From assembly GCF_000425785.1 (NCBI RefSeq), contig NZ_AUEC01000005.1, positions 248,001-312,000 on the forward strand: DNA of 64,000 nucleotides. The letters are read 5' to 3'. The DNA comes from Pseudomonas taiwanensis DSM 21245 (lineage in GTDB: Bacteria > Pseudomonadota > Gammaproteobacteria > Pseudomonadales > Pseudomonadaceae). This document shows positions 37,533 through 48,022 of the stretch, in pieces. A program made the position numbers and the translations under genes. The first letter of the stretch is position 1, and each line of letters starts with the position of its first letter. The notes below the pieces were generated by a model. It was not told the DNA's origin, did no database searches, and saw only the letters and a list, made by a program, of their open reading frames with translations.

Positions 37533-38075
37533 TTACTGCTGGGCGTCGCTCAGGATCAGCTGGCCATTCTTGTCCACCGGAATGGTCGAGCCAGGTTCGT
37601 GATCCATTTTCACCCGACCCACTTTGTCACCGATGGAATAGGTCACGTTGTACCCGACCACCTTCTCACTGACGTCATGCACCGTGCTGCAGCGCGTCTG
37701 GGTGGTGGTGTAGGTGTCGCGCTCCTGCATACCTTCTTGCACCTTGTTACCGGCATAGCCACCACCGACCGCACCGGCCACGGTGGCGATCTTCTTGCCG
37801 GTACCACCCCCGATCTGGTTACCCAGCAGGCCACCGGCAATGGCACCGACTACGGTACCGGCGATCTGATGCTGGTCCTTGACCGGAGCCTGACGGGTTA
37901 CCGCCACGTCCTTGCAGACCTCTCGCGGCGTTTTCACCTGCTGCTTGATCGGCTGAACGTCGGTGACTTGAGCATACTCGGGGCCTTTGTTCACCAAGCT
38001 GTAGGTCGCCACAGCACCTCCGGCGGTAACACCGACAGCACCCAGAACCGCACCCACCAGCATTGATTTGTTCAC
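37533..38075 (-). CDS. Glycine-zipper 2TM-domain (17-kDa surface antigen-like) envelope protein
   Basis: A 180-residue envelope protein. An N-terminal hydrophobic helix (MLVGAVLGAVGVTAGGAVAT) serves as signal or anchor. A glycine zipper occupies about residues 75-110 (GTVVGAIAGGLLGNQIGGGT, TVAGAVGGGYAGNKVQEGM). The C-terminus is polar (VGYNVTYSIGDKVGRVKMDH). The family includes SlyB/Rickettsia 17-kDa proteins of the outer membrane; the specific role is unknown. It stands alone. Confidence 0.8.
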   Translation of the reverse strand: MNKSMLVGAVLGAVGVTAGGAVATYSLVNKGPEYAQVTDVQPIKQQVKTPREVCKDVAVTRQAPVKDQHQIAGTVVGAIAGGLLGNQIGGGTGKKIATVAGAVGGGYAGNKVQEGMQERDTYTTTQTRCSTVHDVSEKVVGYNVTYSIGDKVGRVKMDHEPGSTIPVDKNGQLILSDAQQ

Positions 38076-38131
38076 GTGAACCTCCTGATCGTACCCGCGG
38101 GACTCACCCGCCTTCTCCCTGCCTTGGAACG

Positions 38132-38166
38132 AAAAAAAAGGCGCGAGTTCAACACTCGCGCCTTTT
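38132..38166 (-). terminator. Terminator of the secD-secF run
   Basis: On the minus strand AAAAGGCGCGAGTGTTGAAC followed by TCGCGCCTTTTTTTT folds into a GGCGCGAGT/ACTCGCGCC-type stem with a long T-run, 29 bases after the secF stop. Confidence 0.92.
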
Positions 38167-38194
38167 GAGGTGCCGGATGGCGAAGGATCGATCG

Positions 38195-39103
38195 TTAAGG
38201 ACGGTCGTCCACACCCTCGGTCTTGGCAGGCGGAATCAGGTCTTCACTGCTCAGATTCAGCCAGATCAGCACCACGTTGGCGATGTAGATCGACGAATAG
38301 GTACCGGCCATGACACCGATGAACAACGCCAGCGAGAAGCCAAAGAGGTTGTCGCCACCGAAGAACAGCAGGGCCGCGATCGCCAGCAAGGTCGATACCG
38401 ACGTGGCGATGGTGCGCAACAGGGTCTGGGTGGTCGAGACGTTGATGTTCTCGATCAGCGAGGCCTTGCGCATCACCCGGAAGTTCTCACGCACCCGGTC
38501 GAACACGACGATGGTGTCGTTCAGCGAGTAACCAATGATCGCCAGCACGGCCGCCAGCACCGTCAGGTCGAAGGTGATCTGGAAGAACGACAGGATGCCC
38601 AGGGTCACCACGACGTCGTGGATAAGCGAAACGATGGCACCGACCGCGAACTTCCATTGGAAGCGGAAGGCCAGGTAGATCAGGATGCCGCCCAAGGCCA
38701 GCAGCATGCCCAGGCCGCCCTGGTCGCGCAGCTCTTCACCCACCTGCGGGCCGACGAACTCGACGCGCTTGACGGTCGCCGGGTTGTCGCCGCCAGCCTT
38801 CTGCAAGGCGGCAGCCACCTTGTTGCCCAGCTGCGGGTCATCGCCCGGCATACGCACCAAAAGATCGGTGGTGGCGCCGAAGCTCTGCACCACGGCTTCG
38901 TGGAAGCCCGAATCGACAAGCTCTGCCCGGACGGCCTTGAGGTCGGCGGGGCGCTCGTAGGTCAGCTCGATCAGCGTACCGCCAGTGAAGTCCAGGCCGA
39001 AGTTGAGACCCTTCTGCCACCAGCTGAACAGTGCCAGTACGGTGAGGAGCACAGTGATGGCGAACGCGACATTGCGCACGCCCATGAAGTTGATGGTTTT
39101 CAT
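38195..39103 (-). CDS. secF: Protein translocase subunit SecF
   Basis: A 302-residue inner-membrane protein with six helices. It starts MKTINFMGVRNVAFAITVLL and has the conserved GLDFTGGTLIEL and, later, GYSLNDTIVVFDRVRENFR segments of SecF. With SecD it uses the proton gradient to help pull proteins through SecYEG. The start is ATG 39103; 12 further codons are open upstream but overlap secD. Confidence 0.96.
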   Translation of the reverse strand: MKTINFMGVRNVAFAITVLLTVLALFSWWQKGLNFGLDFTGGTLIELTYERPADLKAVRAELVDSGFHEAVVQSFGATTDLLVRMPGDDPQLGNKVAAALQKAGGDNPATVKRVEFVGPQVGEELRDQGGLGMLLALGGILIYLAFRFQWKFAVGAIVSLIHDVVVTLGILSFFQITFDLTVLAAVLAIIGYSLNDTIVVFDRVRENFRVMRKASLIENINVSTTQTLLRTIATSVSTLLAIAALLFFGGDNLFGFSLALFIGVMAGTYSSIYIANVVLIWLNLSSEDLIPPAKTEGVDDRP

Positions 39104-39113
39104 CGCAGCTCCC

Positions 39114-40976
39114 TCAAACCCACAGCTTCTTGATGTCACGCCCGCCGCAGGTCAGGTTGACCATGGCGCGGGTCACCATGACGGCGGTGAACATCGAGGT
39201 GAAAATCCCGAGGGACATGGTGACCGCGAAGCCCTTGACCGGGCCAGTGCCCATGGCGAACAGGATGCCACCCACCAGCAGGCTGGTCAGGTTGGCGTCG
39301 ATGATCGCGGTATAGGCGCGGTTGAAACCTTCGTGAATGGCACGCTGCACCGACATGCCGGCATTCAGCTCCTCACGAATACGCGAGAAGATCAGCACGT
39401 TGGCGTCCACCGCCATACCCATGGTCAACACGATACCGGCGATACCAGGCAGGGTCAGGGTCGCGCCCAGCAGCGACATCAGGGCCAACAGCAGCACCAT
39501 GTTGCCCGCCAGGGCGATGGTGGCGATCACACCGAAAGCGCGATAGATGGCGATGATGAACAGCGAGACGAACAGCATGCCCCACAGGGACGCATCGATA
39601 CCCTTGGTGATGTTGTCGGCACCCAGGCTCGGGCCAATGGTACGTTCTTCAGCGAAGTACATCGGCGCGGCCAGACCACCGGCACGCAGCAGCAGCGCCA
39701 GCTCGGAAGATTCGCCCTGGCCATTGAGGCCGGTGATGCGGAACTGGCTGCCCAGAGGCGACTGGATGGTCGCCAGGCTGATGATCTTCTTCTCTTCCTT
39801 GAAGGTCTGGACCGCGACGTCCTTCTCAACGCCGTCGACCATCTGCTTCTCGTAGCGAGTGACCGGCTTCTGCTCGATGAAGATCACCGCCATGCTGCGC
39901 CCGACATTGGAGCGCGTGGCACGGCTCATCAGTTCACCACCATGGCCATCAAGGCGAATGTTCACCTGTGGACGGCCATGCTCGTCGAAGCTGGCCTGGG
40001 CATCGGTCACCTGGTCACCGGTGATGATCAGACCCCGCTCGACTGCAGCGGAACGACCGCCTTCGCGGAACTCGAAGACCTCGGTAGTGGCCTTGGAGGC
40101 ACCGGGTTCGGCACCGAAGCGGAACTCGAGGTTGGCGGTTTTACCCAGGATACGCTTGGCCTCGGCAGTGTCCTGCACGCCTGGCAGCTCGACCACGATA
40201 CGGTTGGCGCCCTGACGCTGTACCAGCGGCTCGGCCACGCCCAGCTCGTTGACGCGGTTGCGCACGGTGGTGAGGTTCTGCTTGATCGAGTATTCGCGGA
40301 TCTCAGCGACTTTCGCCTGGGTCAGCGCCAGACGCAGCACCGCGACATCGTTGCGCTCGGTGGTGGTCAGGTCGAAATCATTGAAATTCTTGCGGATCAG
40401 GACACGTGCCTGCTCGCGGGTAGCATCGTCAGCGAAGCCCAGCATGATCCCGCCATCCTGCTGCGGCAGGCTGCGGTAGCGGATGCGCTCTTTGCGCAGC
40501 AAGGTCTTCACCTCGCCTTCGTAGACCTTCATGCGGGCCGTCATGGCCTTGTCCATGTCCACTTCCAGCAGGAAGTGCACACCACCGGACAGGTCCAGGC
40601 CGAGCTTCATGGGGCTTGCACCCAGGTTGCGCAGCCACTGCGGGGTGGTTTGCGCCAGGTTCAGGGCCACGACGTACTCATCGCCCAGTACCTTGCGTAC
40701 CACATCCTTGGCTGGAAGCTGGTCTTCCTGGTTGGTCAGACGCACCAGACCACTGCCCTTTTCGCCCAGGCTCGCGCCCTTGACGGCGATGCCGGCATCG
40801 ACCAGCGCCTTGGTAGCGCGGTCCAGGTCGGCCTGGCTCACGTGCAGCGCGGAACTGGCGCCGCTGATCTGCACCGCCGGATCATCCGGGTAGAGGTTGG
40901 GAGCGGAATAAATAAAGCCGATCGCCAGTACCAGCACGATCAGTGCGTATTTCCACAGAGGGTATTTGTTCAGCAT
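39114..40976 (-). CDS. secD: Protein translocase subunit SecD
   Basis: A 620-residue inner-membrane protein. It has an N-terminal helix (YALIVLVLAIGFIYSAPNLY), the large periplasmic P1 region with GLDLSGGVHFLLEVD, and five C-terminal helices with the conserved MGMAVDANVLIFSRIREEL. The start is ATG 40976, immediately after an in-frame GTG. It partners SecF, 10 bases downstream. Confidence 0.96.
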   Translation of the reverse strand: MLNKYPLWKYALIVLVLAIGFIYSAPNLYPDDPAVQISGASSALHVSQADLDRATKALVDAGIAVKGASLGEKGSGLVRLTNQEDQLPAKDVVRKVLGDEYVVALNLAQTTPQWLRNLGASPMKLGLDLSGGVHFLLEVDMDKAMTARMKVYEGEVKTLLRKERIRYRSLPQQDGGIMLGFADDATREQARVLIRKNFNDFDLTTTERNDVAVLRLALTQAKVAEIREYSIKQNLTTVRNRVNELGVAEPLVQRQGANRIVVELPGVQDTAEAKRILGKTANLEFRFGAEPGASKATTEVFEFREGGRSAAVERGLIITGDQVTDAQASFDEHGRPQVNIRLDGHGGELMSRATRSNVGRSMAVIFIEQKPVTRYEKQMVDGVEKDVAVQTFKEEKKIISLATIQSPLGSQFRITGLNGQGESSELALLLRAGGLAAPMYFAEERTIGPSLGADNITKGIDASLWGMLFVSLFIIAIYRAFGVIATIALAGNMVLLLALMSLLGATLTLPGIAGIVLTMGMAVDANVLIFSRIREELNAGMSVQRAIHEGFNRAYTAIIDANLTSLLVGGILFAMGTGPVKGFAVTMSLGIFTSMFTAVMVTRAMVNLTCGGRDIKKLWV

Positions 40977-41039
40977 CACGCCGCCCGTTCAAGACGCGGG
41001 GCGCGTTGCGCGCCCCGACTGGTAAGAAAAAACGGTAAC

Positions 41040-41375
41040 TCAGATAGCCTTGAGCGTACCTTTTGGCAGGGTCGCAGCCACGGCGCCCTTCTGGAACTTC
41101 AGCTCGACGTTGTCGGAAACTTCCAGAACCACGAAATCATCGGAAACCTTGACGATCTTGCCAGCGATACCGCCGTTGGTGACAACTTCGTCACCTTTCT
41201 GCAAGTTGCTCAGCAGGTTCTTCTGCTCCTTGGCACGCTTGGCCTGAGGACGCCAGATCATCAGGTAGAAGATGACCAGGAAGCCAACCAGGAAAATCCA
41301 CTCGAAGCCAGTACCGGCGGGGCCGGCGGCAGGTGCAGCAGCATCCGCGTAAGCGGCGGGAATCAAGAAGCTCAT
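41040..41375 (-). CDS. yajC: Sec translocon accessory protein YajC
   Basis: A 111-residue protein with one membrane helix (FEWIFLVGFLVIFYLMIW) followed by the YajC signature RPQAKRAKEQKNLLSNLQKG. It associates with SecDF and SecYEG. It lies between tgt and secD in the usual queA-tgt-yajC-secD-secF order. Confidence 0.96.
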   Translation of the reverse strand: MSFLIPAAYADAAAPAAGPAGTGFEWIFLVGFLVIFYLMIWRPQAKRAKEQKNLLSNLQKGDEVVTNGGIAGKIVKVSDDFVVLEVSDNVELKFQKGAVAATLPKGTLKAI

Positions 41376-41417
41376 TGGGCACTCCAGTTGCTAAGTTTTA
41401 ATAATAAGAGCGAACAG

Positions 41418-43597
<2,180 letters not shown>

Positions 43598-43664
43598 GAT
43601 GGTGTTCGGTTCGACAGGGCCGCAAAGTTTAGCCCAATGTGTGAAAATTGACTATGAAACACGA

Positions 43665-43693
43665 TTGACCGACCCAAGACACCTCTCTATACT
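43665..43693 (+). promoter_or_regulatory. Sigma-70 promoter of tRNA-Leu
   Basis: TTGACC (43665-43670) and TATACT (43688-43693) are exactly 17 bases apart. A GC-rich discriminator (GCGCGCC) follows, as is common for stringently controlled stable-RNA promoters. The tRNA begins at 43705. Confidence 0.85.
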
Positions 43694-43704
43694 GCGCGCC
43701 ACAC

Positions 43705-43789
43705 GCCCTGATGGCGGAATTGGTAGACGCGGCGGATTCAAAATCCGTTTTCGAAAGGAGTGGGAGTTCGAGTCTCCCTCGGGGCACCA
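43705..43789 (+). tRNA. tRNA-Leu (anticodon CAA)
   Basis: An 85-base class II tRNA. The acceptor GCCCTGA pairs with TCGGGGC (one G-T pair), followed by ACCA encoded in the DNA. The anticodon stem GCGGA/TCCGT encloses loop TTCAAAA, giving anticodon CAA (reads UUG). The long variable arm typical of leucine tRNAs and the GAGTTCGAGTCTC T-arm are visible. A promoter precedes it and a terminator follows. Confidence 0.97.
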
Positions 43790-43798
43790 AATCCGAAG

Positions 43799-43827
43799 AA
43801 AACCGACCTTATGGTCGGTTTTTTTGT
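43799..43827 (+). terminator. Terminator of tRNA-Leu
   Basis: AAAACCGACC-TTAT-GGTCGGTTTT is an inverted repeat followed by further Ts, 10 bases after the tRNA 3' end. The 235 bases from here to the lipoprotein gene at 44063 show no gene. Confidence 0.92.
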
Positions 43828-44062
43828 GCCTGTAACCAGGCTCCTGCCCTGTACCCTTGCTACCGCACCGAACCTGCCAATGACACGCCATTAATTGGCG
43901 CCACGCCAACGACTGTGCCGCCTGCAGCCATGCCTGGATTCTATTGGCCAGCAGCCAAGCCTCTACTTAGGATGTTATTCGTCGGATATACGCAGAAAGC
44001 ATTGATCGAATGATGTCATCTGGCCATAGTTGCGCTCCCGTTTTTCCACCTCTGTGTGTGCC

Positions 44063-44749
44063 ATGAAAAAAACCGCGCCCTGCCTGGCTGCAATGATGCT
44101 GCTCAGTGGGTGCAATGGAATGCCAACCTCCTACGTCTCAGATCCCGTCTACGACCAGGCTTTCGTGGTCACCTCAGGTGCTCCGCTGCCGATGCTGCTG
44201 ATGGCCTCGGCCATTCAGTGGAATGAAGACTATGCGGTAACCGCCAAACACACGCCCTTCCTGCGCAACGTGGTCCACGAAGGCCTCGGCGACGTGGTGT
44301 TCTTCAAGCACAAGGCGGCGCAGGTTCCCACCTGGCGCCAGTATGTGCCGGGCGAGTCGGTCACGGCGGTAGGTTTCAACAGCTTCATGGTCCCCGTTCA
44401 GGGCACCGGTCATGCCCTGCCATCGCTGGTACGCCTGGAAGGTACGCCAGGCAGTGTGTTTTATTCGGTACACGACGGGCCGATGGTCAAGGGCATGTCT
44501 GGCGGCCCGGTGTTTGCTGGAGACGGCAAGGTGGTGGGTATCAGCGTCGCGTTCATCCCCACGAAGCAGATCGACGCGCAGAGCCGGCCGGACCTGGCCG
44601 GGCGTGAGCGCGTCAGTGTGTTCATGTCCTACAGCGAAATTGCCAAGGAATGGCGACGTTTCCAGTACCTGCAGGCGCGCAAGGCCAATCCTCGCGCGAC
44701 GCCGCCAGCCATCAAGGGCTATGTGGCAACCGCCAACCCAGGAGGCTAA
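44063..44749 (+). CDS. Predicted lipoprotein with trypsin-like peptidase fold
   Basis: A 228-residue protein with a lipoprotein signal (MKKTAPCLAAMMLLSGCNGM; lipobox LSGC). The body has features of serine proteases: a His in YAVTAKHTPF and a Ser in VKGMSGGPVFAGDGKVVGIS. The Asp of the triad cannot be assigned with confidence. It is likely membrane-anchored facing the periplasm. The start is ATG 44063; 11 codons open upstream have no ribosome site. Role unknown. Confidence 0.75.
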   Translation: MKKTAPCLAAMMLLSGCNGMPTSYVSDPVYDQAFVVTSGAPLPMLLMASAIQWNEDYAVTAKHTPFLRNVVHEGLGDVVFFKHKAAQVPTWRQYVPGESVTAVGFNSFMVPVQGTGHALPSLVRLEGTPGSVFYSVHDGPMVKGMSGGPVFAGDGKVVGISVAFIPTKQIDAQSRPDLAGRERVSVFMSYSEIAKEWRRFQYLQARKANPRATPPAIKGYVATANPGG

Positions 44750-44833
44750 AGCGTTCAGGGGCAGCTTGTCCGATCGGCGCCACCGATGGAAGATGACGGA
44801 CCATGAGCAATCATCAGTAAGGAACGCTGCCCC

Positions 44834-45313
44834 ATGCTCCTGACACATCGCCCCGCGCAAACCGCCGATATACCCGTCATCTGCTGTTTCCCCCAAGGTC
44901 CGGACGAACTGTTCTACATGTTCCCCAAGGCCAGCTACCCGCTGACACCTGCTCAGTTGAGCGACGCCATCGCCCAGCGCAGTGGCTCGACGGTGGTCGA
45001 GGGCGAGGGCGTGGTTCTGGGCTTCGCCAACTTCTACAAGGCAGAAAGGGGCGGGGTTTGCGCATTGGGCAATGTCGTCGTGGCGCCGGCGGCGCGTGGC
45101 CGAGGGGTGGCGCGCTATCTGGTGCAACGCATGGTCGATCTGGCCCGCGAACAATTCGCGGCGCGGGAGGTGTGGGTGTCGTGCTTCAACCACAACACCG
45201 CGGGCCTGCTGCTTTATCCATCGCTTGGTTTCGCGCCCTTCGCAATCGAAGAACGGCACACCCCGGATGGCAAGCGGGTGGCGCTGGTGCAAATGAAGCA
45301 AGTGATAGGTTGA
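44834..45313 (+). CDS. GNAT-family N-acetyltransferase
   Basis: A 159-residue acetyltransferase. The acetyl-CoA-binding region is NVVVAPAARGRGVARYLVQR (motif A), followed by NHNTAGLLLYPSLGFAPF (motif B). AAGGA lies about 10 bases upstream of the ATG. It is 84 bases after the lipoprotein gene and may be co-transcribed with it. The substrate is unknown. Confidence 0.85.
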   Translation: MLLTHRPAQTADIPVICCFPQGPDELFYMFPKASYPLTPAQLSDAIAQRSGSTVVEGEGVVLGFANFYKAERGGVCALGNVVVAPAARGRGVARYLVQRMVDLAREQFAAREVWVSCFNHNTAGLLLYPSLGFAPFAIEERHTPDGKRVALVQMKQVIG

Positions 45314-45328
45314 CCCTTCACCTTTGCC

Positions 45329-45414
45329 AGGCTCTGCGTGAAAAGTCTTGAGACGAAGGTCAGGCTGTTTTCAACGCAGCCTCACCGAGTAGCAAGACTT
45401 TTCATACAGCGCCT
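45329..45414. repeat. MITE-like palindromic element
   Basis: The ends are imperfect inverted repeats of 22 bases: AGGCTCTGCGTGAAAAGTCT-TG (45329-45350) and CAAGACTTTTCATACAGCGC-CT (45393-45414), 19 of 22 matching, with 12 contiguous. A nested stem AGGCTG/CAGCCT (45362-45367, 45377-45382) shares the same centre, so the whole element can fold as one hairpin. It has no coding capacity. The ends look like those of a transposable element, but no target duplication is clear. Confidence 0.55.
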
Positions 45415-45496
45415 AAAACCCTTGGTCCCGTTACAGCGAACCTTCCCTTCTCCTCGACGTCCGAACCTGCATCGCCCACGTTTCGAGGTAGCGCGT

Positions 45497-46384
45497 GTGA
45501 AGAACCTCATCGCCCGCCAGTACCGCCTGGTGGTGAAGACTTTCGGTTACATCGGTTGGTCGCTGTTCTGGCTGCTGATCTGGGATGTGCTGGTCACCAT
45601 CGACTTCATGCTGTTCTTCAACAGCAAGTTCACCCTGCCACTGATCCCGCTGACCCTGCTGGGTTCGGCGCTGGTGGTGCTGGTGAGTTTTCGCAACAGC
45701 AGTGCCTATAACCGCTGGTGGGAGGCCAGGACACTCTGGGGCGCGTTGGTGAACAGCTCTCGCAGCTTTGCCCGGCAGACGCTGACTTTGATCGACGACC
45801 CCACGGAGGGCCTGAACCCGGCCAAGGCAACCCTGCTGCGCAGGCACATCGCCTACGTCAACTGCCTGGCGGCACACTTGAAGGGCGCGGCCTGCCCGGA
45901 TGAACTGATGGCGTTCATCCCCTTGGACGAGTTCGAGCGGCGCAACCGTTCCAACAATTTCGCCAACGATATTCTCAGCGGTTCGGCAACCCTGTTGGCC
46001 AGGGAATACCAGGCTGGCCGCCTGGACAGCATCCGTCTGGCGCGGCTGGAGTCCACCCTGGTGGACCTCTCCAATGCCCAGGGCGGCATGGAACGAATCG
46101 CCAACACGCCCCTGCCCTACCCCTATGTGTATTTCCCACGGCTGTTCATCACCTTGTTCTGCCTGATCGTGCCAATCGGGCTGGTGGAATCGCTGGGGTG
46201 GTTCACGCCCCTGGCGTCGACGGTAGTGGGGTTCATGTTGCTGGCCATCGAGCGTATCGGCACCGACTTGCAGAGCCCGTTCAAGTTCAGCGAGCACCAA
46301 ATCCAGATGGACACCATCTGCGAAACGATCGAGCGGAACCTGGAATCGATGCAGCGCGAGGCGCAGCGCGGGGAACGGGTGTAG
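45497..46384 (+). CDS. Bestrophin-family (UPF0187) chloride-channel-like membrane protein
   Basis: A 295-residue membrane protein of the prokaryotic bestrophin family. Helices are seen near the start (FGYIGWSLFWLLIWDVLVTI, PLIPLTLLGSALVVLVSF) and around 210-255 (LFITLFCLIVPIGLVESLGW, TVVGFMLLAIERIGTDLQ-P). The family signature RNSSAYNRWWEARTLWG and the GTDLQSPF motif are present. Bacterial homologues are pentameric ion channels. The start is GTG 45497, with GAGGT 7 bases upstream; the open frame further upstream runs through the palindromic element and is not used. Confidence 0.87.
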   Translation: MKNLIARQYRLVVKTFGYIGWSLFWLLIWDVLVTIDFMLFFNSKFTLPLIPLTLLGSALVVLVSFRNSSAYNRWWEARTLWGALVNSSRSFARQTLTLIDDPTEGLNPAKATLLRRHIAYVNCLAAHLKGAACPDELMAFIPLDEFERRNRSNNFANDILSGSATLLAREYQAGRLDSIRLARLESTLVDLSNAQGGMERIANTPLPYPYVYFPRLFITLFCLIVPIGLVESLGWFTPLASTVVGFMLLAIERIGTDLQSPFKFSEHQIQMDTICETIERNLESMQREAQRGERV

Positions 46385-46401
46385 GCGCCGGCTTGCCAGC
46401 G

Positions 46402-46424
46402 GGGGGGCCGCAAAGCGGCCGGTC
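46402..46424. terminator. GC-rich hairpin between convergent genes
   Basis: GGGCCG-CAAAG-CGGCC stem within 46402-46424 lies between the ends of the bestrophin gene (+) and the transporter operon (-). A partial REP core (GCGCCGGCTTGCCAGCGGG) precedes it at 46384-46403. No T-run; could act as a weak bidirectional terminator. Confidence 0.45.
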
Positions 46425-46430
46425 CCTCTA

Positions 46431-47198
46431 TCAGGCGCGCACGAACCGCTGGCGCAACAGATCACTCAACGCATCGACCAGCAGCACCAGCACCAGCATG
46501 GCAATGATCACCGTACTGGCCTGCGCTTCCTGGAACAGGCTCAAGGTGGTGTAAAGCATCTGCCCCAATCCCCCCGCGCCGACGAAACCCAGCACGCTGG
46601 CCATGCGGATGTTGTTTTCCCAGCGGTACAAACTGTAGGCCAGCAGCTGAGGCCAGAGGTTGGGCAACGTCCCGAAACAGAACGCAGCCAGCTGGCTACC
46701 ACCTTGCAAACGAATGGCCGCCGCCGGTTCCGGTGACGCATTCTCCAACGCTTCGGCGAACAGACGCCCCAATACCCCGGCGGTATGCAGTGCCAGCGCC
46801 AGGGTACCGGCATTCGGCCCAAGCCCGGCAGCCAGCACCGTCAACGCAGCCCATACCAGTTCAGGTATGGCCCGCAGGGCGTTCAGCAGCAGGCGCGCGG
46901 CAGCCTGTAGCAGCCAGCCGAAACGCCCTGCCGCAGGCAATGCCAGCAGCATCCCCAAGCCCATTGCAAGCAGGGTGCCCATCCCGGACATGGCCAGGGT
47001 TTCCAGGGCACCACGCCCCACTGCGCGCAGGTGCTCGCCAGTCAGGTCAGGCCGCAGGAACCGCCCGGCATACTCACCCATCTGCCCCAGGCCACCGTTG
47101 CCGACCACCGCATGAAGATCCAGCTCAAGGTATGCGAAAGACGCCACCACCGCCGCGATGATGACAGCGACCACCAGCAGGTTGATCACCCGGTTCAT
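46431..47198 (-). CDS. PhnE-like ABC transporter permease 2 (putative selenium oxyanion importer)
   Basis: A 255-residue inner-membrane permease of the PhnE family, with six or so helices and the coupling loop EPAAAIRLQGGSQLAAFCFG. The end of the protein has the typical VGAGGLGQMLYTTLSLFQ. It is the last of four overlapping genes (binding protein, ATPase, permease, permease; 4-7 base overlaps). Substrate assignment follows from the binding protein and from selD next door. Confidence 0.85.
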   Translation of the reverse strand: MNRVINLLVVAVIIAAVVASFAYLELDLHAVVGNGGLGQMGEYAGRFLRPDLTGEHLRAVGRGALETLAMSGMGTLLAMGLGMLLALPAAGRFGWLLQAAARLLLNALRAIPELVWAALTVLAAGLGPNAGTLALALHTAGVLGRLFAEALENASPEPAAAIRLQGGSQLAAFCFGTLPNLWPQLLAYSLYRWENNIRMASVLGFVGAGGLGQMLYTTLSLFQEAQASTVIIAMLVLVLLVDALSDLLRQRFVRA

Positions 47199-48022
47199 GC
47201 CAACCTCCCCCGCAGGAAGCGGCTGAGTTGGTCGGCCAGAAATACCAGCACCAGAAACGCCAGCAGCATGCTTGCCACTTCAGCACCGGCGAACATGCGC
47301 ATCGAGAGGTCTATCTGCTGGCCAAGCCCACCGGCGCCGACGAAGCCCATCACCACCGAAGCGCGCACCGCGCACTCCCAGCGGTATACGGTGTAGGACA
47401 CGACCTCGGCTCCAGCCGTGGGCAGAATGCCGTAGAAGAATGCGGTCAGTCGGCCACTGCCGGCCTGCAGCAACGCATGGGCCGGGCGCTGGTCGACCGA
47501 CTCGAAGATCTCTGCGTAGACCTTGCCGAGCATACCGCTGTAGGTAATGGCGATGGCCAGTACCCCGGCTGTCGGCCCCAGCCCCACGGCGCGCACGAAC
47601 AGCAGCGCCCAGACGATCTCCGGCACACTGCGCAGGAAGATCAGCAGGCCGCGCACGGGCATGCGCAACAACCGCGACCACAGCCCTGCCCTACCGCCCC
47701 TGGAGGCTGCGCGCAACGACAGGGCGCGGCTGGCCATCAGGCTGGCCGGCACCGCCAGCAGCAGCGCCAGGGCCATACCGGCAGTGGCCACGGCCAGGGT
47801 CTGCAACGTCGACTGATACAACAGCGCCAGGAACTCGTGGTCATGGGCTGGCGGCCAGAACGCGCGGGTGAAACTGGCGATCTGCTGCCGGTTCTCTGCC
47901 TGCAGCAACACACCAGGATCGAGCTCGCTCAACTGCAAACCGGGCCACAACAGGGCCACGGCAATCAGGCTCAGCAATAAGCGCGGCAGCAGCGCCGGGT
48001 CGCGGACATCGGATTTCAGCAT
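47195..48022 (-). CDS. PhnE-like ABC transporter permease 1 (putative selenium oxyanion importer)
   Basis: A 275-residue permease, again of the PhnE family, with the C-terminal FVGAGGLGQQIDLSMRMFAG and coupling loop SVDQRPAHALLQAGSGRLTA. The start is ATG 48022 (MLKSDVRDPALLPRL), overlapping the ATPase gene by 7 bases; the 36 codons open upstream are antisense-like noise in the ATPase 3' end. It overlaps permease 2 by 4 bases. Confidence 0.85.
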   Translation of the reverse strand: MLKSDVRDPALLPRLLLSLIAVALLWPGLQLSELDPGVLLQAENRQQIASFTRAFWPPAHDHEFLALLYQSTLQTLAVATAGMALALLLAVPASLMASRALSLRAASRGGRAGLWSRLLRMPVRGLLIFLRSVPEIVWALLFVRAVGLGPTAGVLAIAITYSGMLGKVYAEIFESVDQRPAHALLQAGSGRLTAFFYGILPTAGAEVVSYTVYRWECAVRASVVMGFVGAGGLGQQIDLSMRMFAGAEVASMLLAFLVLVFLADQLSRFLRGRLA

